Shown here piece after piece: positions 59,592 to 64,000 of a DNA stretch of 64,000 bases. The stretch spans positions 1,860,001 to 1,924,000 of the forward strand of contig JAXQJY010000031.1 of NCBI GenBank assembly GCA_037042185.1, in the 5' to 3' direction. The DNA is from Sordariomycetes sp. S80-01Y. Taxonomy: Eukaryota; Ascomycota; Sordariomycetes. Position 1 is the stretch's first letter; the number at the start of each line of letters is the position of its first letter. The position numbers were made by a program, and so were the translations under genes. The notes under the pieces are model-generated. The model did no database searches and had not been told where the DNA came from. It saw only the letters and a list, made by a program, of their open reading frames with translations.

Positions 59592-61160
59592 CGTTGCGAT
59601 TGATCCGTCTCGTCACACAAGACGCACACTGGGAAACGACAGGAACAGAGAGAGGCACGAGGACGAGGAAACCGACCCGCGGAGCAACGGCGATGGGTGA
59701 CCTTCTTATTTCATGGTCCCTGCCGCGCAGAGCCAAAGGCGAGCTCCGACAGCAAATCACGAACCAAACGTTCCTGGGGCGCGCGGCGGCAGGGATTCCA
59801 GATACACGTGGGGAAGGGGATTGGCTTATCAGCGGTGCTGCGGGGAGGCCACCCAAACCACGTTTCTTGGTAACGGAGCCGCCTATGAGGACCATTTCTC
59901 GAAGGAGCTGCTCTTGTGGAATTTGAGGGTCTTCCGTGGCTGGATTTGCGCTTGGCAAAGCAAACCTGAAGCTTGTTCTGAGCACGTGCTGGCGCTGTGC
60001 GACTTCTTGTCGTGAGTACAAGCAAGCGAGTCGCTGAACCTCATCATGTCCACGAACACAAAGGGTCCTACAGGTGGATTCCGAGCTGGCAATGGCGCTC
60101 TTGGCCTTGACGGAGGTCACCGACGAGGGAGAGACACAGCAAATCAGCAACTGCGAGGGCGCTGGTCTCGAGGAGCCATGTCTTCAGAGTTGCCTATTCG
60201 GGTATAGAGCCCTCTTATCATGCCAAGCGCTCTCTGCTCGGTGTGCAAGACCACTTTGAAGTCTTGTCCGAGATCCAAAACGCAGGGGAGGGGACATTTC
60301 CATTCTTTGGCGTGCGAATGTAGACGTCTCTTCTTAGTGCCTTCTGAACTTGATCGCGTGGTGAATGGCAGTGTCCGCCAAGCTTAAGTTTAAGCTTAAT
60401 GGTCGAGTCGGGCTTCCGCGCCACGGATGGGGCGGCAAACAGACTGCTGCAAAGCCCTAGCTCAAGAACAATATACTCAACTGTCATTAGCGGGCAATAT
60501 GATCTCGCACTTGATGACTGTCCTTGATTTTGAACGAATTGACCCATGCTTGTAATTAGCTCCCTTGTCAGCTATCTTGATATGGTACGTGGCGGAGGGT
60601 ATTTCCGGGAGACGGCCGCATTGAGTACTATCTTGGCATTTGAACAGAGCACCCAAACCTGTGATGGTTCCGGGAGAAGCTGTTGCGCACCACTCGCCCT
60701 AAAAGAATTTAAAGGACCTGTTGTAGATTTTATCACCCAGTTTGAAGCTTGCGCGATCACTTATCTTGCTCTAGATCTGCTTGTTCTATTCATCCTGCGG
60801 ATAGGGCGTACTGGCTCCTCACACGCAAGATTTGAGATGGCAGCCGTGTCTTTGCCAGCAAGAAGCTCTAGGCTGTTGCAAGCAGGGTCTCCCAATCAGA
60901 GATAGTATGCACTGAGAAAATTGTGGGAGTAGCTGTTGAATTTCTAACGATATTTCCCGAGCTGTTCATACATCTCAGTACGCTCATTCACCAACTCGTG
61001 GACGAAACAAGCCTAGGAGGTTAATATAAGCGGTAGATCAGCACTCTAAAGCCCTATATATTTAAAAATAAATAAAATAAAAATAATCGTTGAATATAGA
61101 GTATTATTGCATGAAACACATAAAACGCCAAGAGTCGTGAATCCATCACGTCAATCCATC
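59592..61160. other. 1.6 kb intergenic region
   Basis: This holds the promoter of the nucleotidase and the 3' region of the RS-rich gene. A plus-strand frame at 60546-60905 (119 residues) is not supported by any domain. An AT-only stretch rich in AAATAA lies at about 61055-61090, a likely polyadenylation region for the minus-strand gene. AAGCTTAA-GT-TTAAGCTT near 60379-60396 is a short inverted repeat. Confidence 0.5.
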
Positions 61161-61871
61161 CTATCGTCGTCTATCGCGGCCCCTTCTCTCTCCCTTACCT
61201 TTGTGTAGTTGCGACTGCTTCGACCCATTCAACGCTCGGTTCGCCAGCAACCCACCAATCGTCGACTCAATCAAGTGTCGCTTGCTGTCACCTTGGTCGC
61301 CATCACGAGCCTTGTCGGCTATCACATCAGTGGCTACGGCGCCCATGGCGGCAGTTGCCACTCTGACTCCTTTCTGTCCAGCCCACTGCCCTGGGTGCCG
61401 GCGGAGTCGAATAGCCTCTACCGCGGCAGCATCTACGCCGGCCTTGGTCGCGTGCTGCACCTTGTCGTTAGACAGGGCATTCGTGATCGATCGGCTTCTT
61501 CTTGGTGGTGGGGGAGAGTGGTGTCTCCGCCTGGGGGCATCCAGGGACGAGGATTGCCGTCGGCCGTAGTGTGGTCGCTGGTACTGGCTTCTGGGCGGCG
61601 ATCTTGGTCTGCGAGGTGGACGCAGGGGTTCTCTGTCGTGCGAGCGGGCTCTTCGACGTGGTCGTAAGTCCTCAGGGGGCCGGTCCTCTTGGTGACTTCT
61701 GCGTCGGCCGCGCGGCTCTTGAAAACCGCGGTCATCTTTGAAAGAGGAAGATCGAGGTCGGCGGTATGCAGGCTCAGGATGGTATCGAGGCGTTCTCTGA
61801 TAATCGTCTCGGCTGTAATCGTCGTAGCGACTGTGCCGTGGTGGCATGGGCGGGTACATGTAGTCGGCCAT
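61161..61871 (-). CDS. Arg/Ser/Pro-rich protein with glycine-rich helical C-terminus, hypothetical
   Basis: A single exon encodes 236 residues. The first 130 residues are Arg, Ser, Pro, Tyr and Asp repeats (RRPRSSSF, RRSRSITN), disordered and RS-like. The C-terminal 90 residues are different: short Ala/Gly-rich segments (KAGVDAAAVEAIR, VATAAMGAVATDVI, ESTIGGLLANRALNG) that look like amphipathic helices with a glycine zipper. This pattern occurs in fungal proteins of unknown function with a DUF3824-like or glycine-zipper tail, so I use the term loosely. It could bind RNA or membranes; no enzyme motif is present. Confidence 0.75.
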   Translation of the reverse strand: MADYMYPPMPPRHSRYDDYSRDDYQRTPRYHPEPAYRRPRSSSFKDDRGFQEPRGRRRSHQEDRPPEDLRPRRRARSHDREPLRPPRRPRSPPRSQYQRPHYGRRQSSSLDAPRRRHHSPPPPRRSRSITNALSNDKVQHATKAGVDAAAVEAIRLRRHPGQWAGQKGVRVATAAMGAVATDVIADKARDGDQGDSKRHLIESTIGGLLANRALNGSKQSQLHKGKGERRGRDRRR

Positions 61872-63084
61872 TTTGAGGGAGCGTCAGGAGCTGCCTTGTT
61901 ATGAGAGCCAGACTGAAGGCAAAATCAAAAGCAAATGAAAGGAACAGCTGGCGCGGATTCATTCAGCGAAAATACTTTTAATATTGAACCGGCTCACAGT
62001 AGATAAGTCAATTCCCATCCTGCCTATGCGGACACCCATGGGGCGAATCTGCGTCACGATGCTATCATTCGTCGCTTGCGCAAATCCCACAACCCTGCTT
62101 GTACGAAAAGTTCGGCCAAAACAGTCCGAAGAGCACCTTACACTTTGTGGTTGAACCGCTGTATCACACTGAGGGAACTGAAAGCGACCTCGCCGACCGG
62201 AAGAAAGCTGGCGAGCGCTCCACAGATCTGACATCATCCTGCGAACTGGAGGGTGTCCGTGCAGGGAGCGCGGTGCTTATCTTGGATTTCTTGCAGGCGA
62301 GCGAAGAGCGTTGAACATATACCGCCATGATCGACACGCAAGAGATGTGTATTTTCAAGGAAATACGTGTGTACCCAATAATAGTGAGCACTTAACGTTT
62401 GACGTGACGTTTTACTTGCACGGAACCTTCTTCCCAGGGTCCCAGTTGACTCGAGACGTATATGGATCTTGGTGGAACCCGCCTCGAATTGTCCGTCGTG
62501 CAACCTGGGTAATTTTAATACCATCATACTGTCTTGGTTTGCCTTTGAGCGCGGAGTAAAATAGTTAGCAAGCTGTACTATTTTACACCCGAGGGAAAGG
62601 GGGTATCTGCGTGGTATTGACCTTGTAAAAAGGGCCATTGGAGTTTGAACTGGGACACAGTTGTGATTAGCAAGGTTAGCTTAGTCCCTACATTTGGTCG
62701 TTGTATCTCGTTAACACGACTGCGCAGTGAAGCTTATACGCATACCTATAGTTTGCTTGGGTATCCTGATCTTTTCATCGGAGCCCGTGGACTTCTCACC
62801 GAACCCAAAGCTCAGGTCCGCCTGAAAGGACTCCAAGATAAGTGGAGTGATTCCTCAATTCTAGGCCGAGCACGGTTAACCCGCGTCGTTATGGCTGAAT
62901 CGACGGAAGGATCATAGCAAAGTCTTCGTCTCGGACTTTGATGATTGCATGACTTTAGCTTCTGCCAATGAACCTGTATGACGACGGAGTTTGGGACAGC
63001 AGCCACGAGATACCACGGAATTATGATACTCAATTGATCTTATTGAAGGCAATTCGAACTCGGTTCAAAGTATTTAACCTGATT
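61872..63084. other. 1.2 kb intergenic region with hairpin
   Basis: This lies between the RS-rich gene and the tyrosinase 3' end and is AT-richer in the middle. It holds a perfect 10-base inverted repeat at 62556-62586. Frames crossing it have no domain. Confidence 0.45.
62556..62586. repeat. 10-base perfect inverted repeat (hairpin)
   Basis: GTAAAATAGT at 62556-62565 pairs with ACTATTTTAC at 62577-62586 across an 11-base loop. It is isolated in intergenic DNA. No flanking target duplication was seen. Confidence 0.8.
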
Positions 63085-64000
63085 CTATAGGTAAATGTAG
63101 CAAAGAGGAGTACCGCCGAGCGTATCAAACATATCTTTGATAGGATGAGTATCGCCAACAGCTCCCATCTCCAGAACATCATCGACAGTGGCATCTCGGC
63201 TCGGAGGCTTGTTCTGGAGGGTCATGGTGCCCGCGACTTTGCGAGCCTCGCGCGGATGTAAAACCTGGTGAATCCAGTACAGACGGTCGAACATAGCATG
63301 ATGAAGGAAAAAGGCTGGGTCGTTGGGAGATGAGTACAGGTCAGTGTTGTCTCCGTTAATGCTGTAGTGGCCGGTGGTGTGGAGGCCGAGAAACTGGTCG
63401 GGGTAGCGGCCCTGAATTTCGCTCCAGAACGAACGGTGTGTTTTGGAAGCGTCACCGATGGTTACGTTGAGGAGGTTCTCGGTCGTGTACCAGGTCTTCA
63501 TGGCGAAGGTGTTTAGGTCACGTTGAACGCATCGTGGGTTGTAGTCCGCTAACGTTTCCACGATAGGACCCATGCCGTCCATGGCTGGGTTGAAAGGGCC
63601 GATGGACGCTTGGGCGCTGAAGAAGGGAGTCAGTACGAAGCGATATCCACTTTTGGGTTGCATGCAGACTCACTTCTTGAAGGGACCGCTCTGGATGCAC
63701 CCACCGCCAGCGCCAGAGGGAAGATAGATGTGACGAGCTCCACCGAGGCTGCCGTTGTGCTTTACGTATTCGCCGTCGCCACCCATGCTGGTGTCACTTC
63801 CATCGAAGACGGGACTCTTGGTCAGATCTTCAGTGTCGGCAAACCAGTTCCAGTACTGACCGTGGTGTCAATTATAATCACTTAAAGCGTCAACACATCA
63901 GACGAGGAGGACTTACAGGTTGTGCGCCCTTGTAGCCGCACTCATCGCGAAGTGCGGTCTCATAGAACCATACGAAGGCACGGTGCCAGGTCAAGAAAGG
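63085..64000 (-). CDS. tyrosinase (5' part outside window)
   Basis: Three visible exons in coding order: 64000-63917 (enters from the edge), 63855-63674 and 63616-63085, with introns of 61 and 57 bases. The first exon has FLTWHRAFVWFYETALRDE, the third CuA His with its usual WHR context, and splicing joins it to YWNWFADTEDL. The third exon carries the CuB site HTTGHYSINGDNTD...DPAFFLHHAMFDRLYW. The C-terminus (GGTPLCYIYL) ends shortly after, so this is a short form without the long inhibitory C-terminal domain of some fungal tyrosinases. It oxidises mono- and diphenols to quinones. The first two CuA ligands and any signal peptide are outside. Confidence 0.93.

Noticed and set aside
60546-60905. 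119-residue plus-strand ORF with a hydrophobic middle
   Set aside because: One weak hydrophobic stretch only; no neighbour or splice support. Could be revisited with RNA data.

Overview
The window comes from the nuclear genome of a filamentous ascomycete (Pezizomycotina), most likely a Sordariomycete. The evidence is short GT-AG introns of about 44-61 bases, widely spaced monocistronic genes on both strands, two Zn2Cys6 regulators, a CFEM protein, GPI-anchored wall proteins and many MFS transporters. I cannot fix the genus. I rebuilt 25 genes with good support by joining exons so that frame and family motifs are kept. Two more short single-pass membrane protein genes are plausible. A set of very short membrane-type ORFs is doubtful. 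I saw no transposon, CRISPR array or tRNA.

Layout. 1-4.2 kb: a TatD-type hydrolase (cut by the left edge), a DHA2-type MFS exporter and a Ser/Thr-rich GPI-type surface protein. 4.2-10 kb: a long gene-free stretch leading into a 700-residue Zn2Cys6 regulator resembling the COL-26/BglR sugar regulators. 10.6-13.6 kb: a row of small ORFs, each with one membrane segment. 13.8-21.3 kb: an adenosine-deaminase-like enzyme with an altered catalytic motif, divergent from an allantoate-type permease, then a secreted-type amidase convergent with a second permease. 22.7-34.4 kb: an aromatic-acid catabolic cluster with its own Zn2Cys6 regulator. 35.9-36.5 kb: a CFEM-GPI protein. 40-45.5 kb: a GST-like protein divergent from a Gfo/Idh/MocA oxidoreductase, followed by a P450. 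45.7-64 kb: a phospholipase B, a mitochondrial-type NAD(H) kinase, an AGPAT-type acyltransferase, a third allantoate-type permease, a small membrane protein, a GPI 5'-nucleotidase, an Arg/Ser-rich protein, and a tyrosinase cut by the right edge.

The centre of interest is 22.7-34.4 kb. It holds a salicylate-hydroxylase-like flavoprotein, an intradiol ring-cleavage dioxygenase, a class III CoA-transferase, an enol-lactone-hydrolase-like alpha/beta hydrolase, a SnoaL-like protein, and a 2,3-dihydroxybenzoate decarboxylase whose metal ligands can be read. Together they predict two entries to catechol (from salicylate and from 2,3-dihydroxybenzoate), ring opening to cis,cis-muconate, and later steps with two enzymes of unassigned role. 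In a plant-associated fungus this would remove the defence hormone salicylate; that is inference. The 9-mer TTCCGGCCG (or its reverse complement) occurs four times that I can find, each time in a divergent promoter of this 14-42 kb region. This suggests one regulon that also takes in the deaminase-like/permease pair and the GST-like/oxidoreductase pair.
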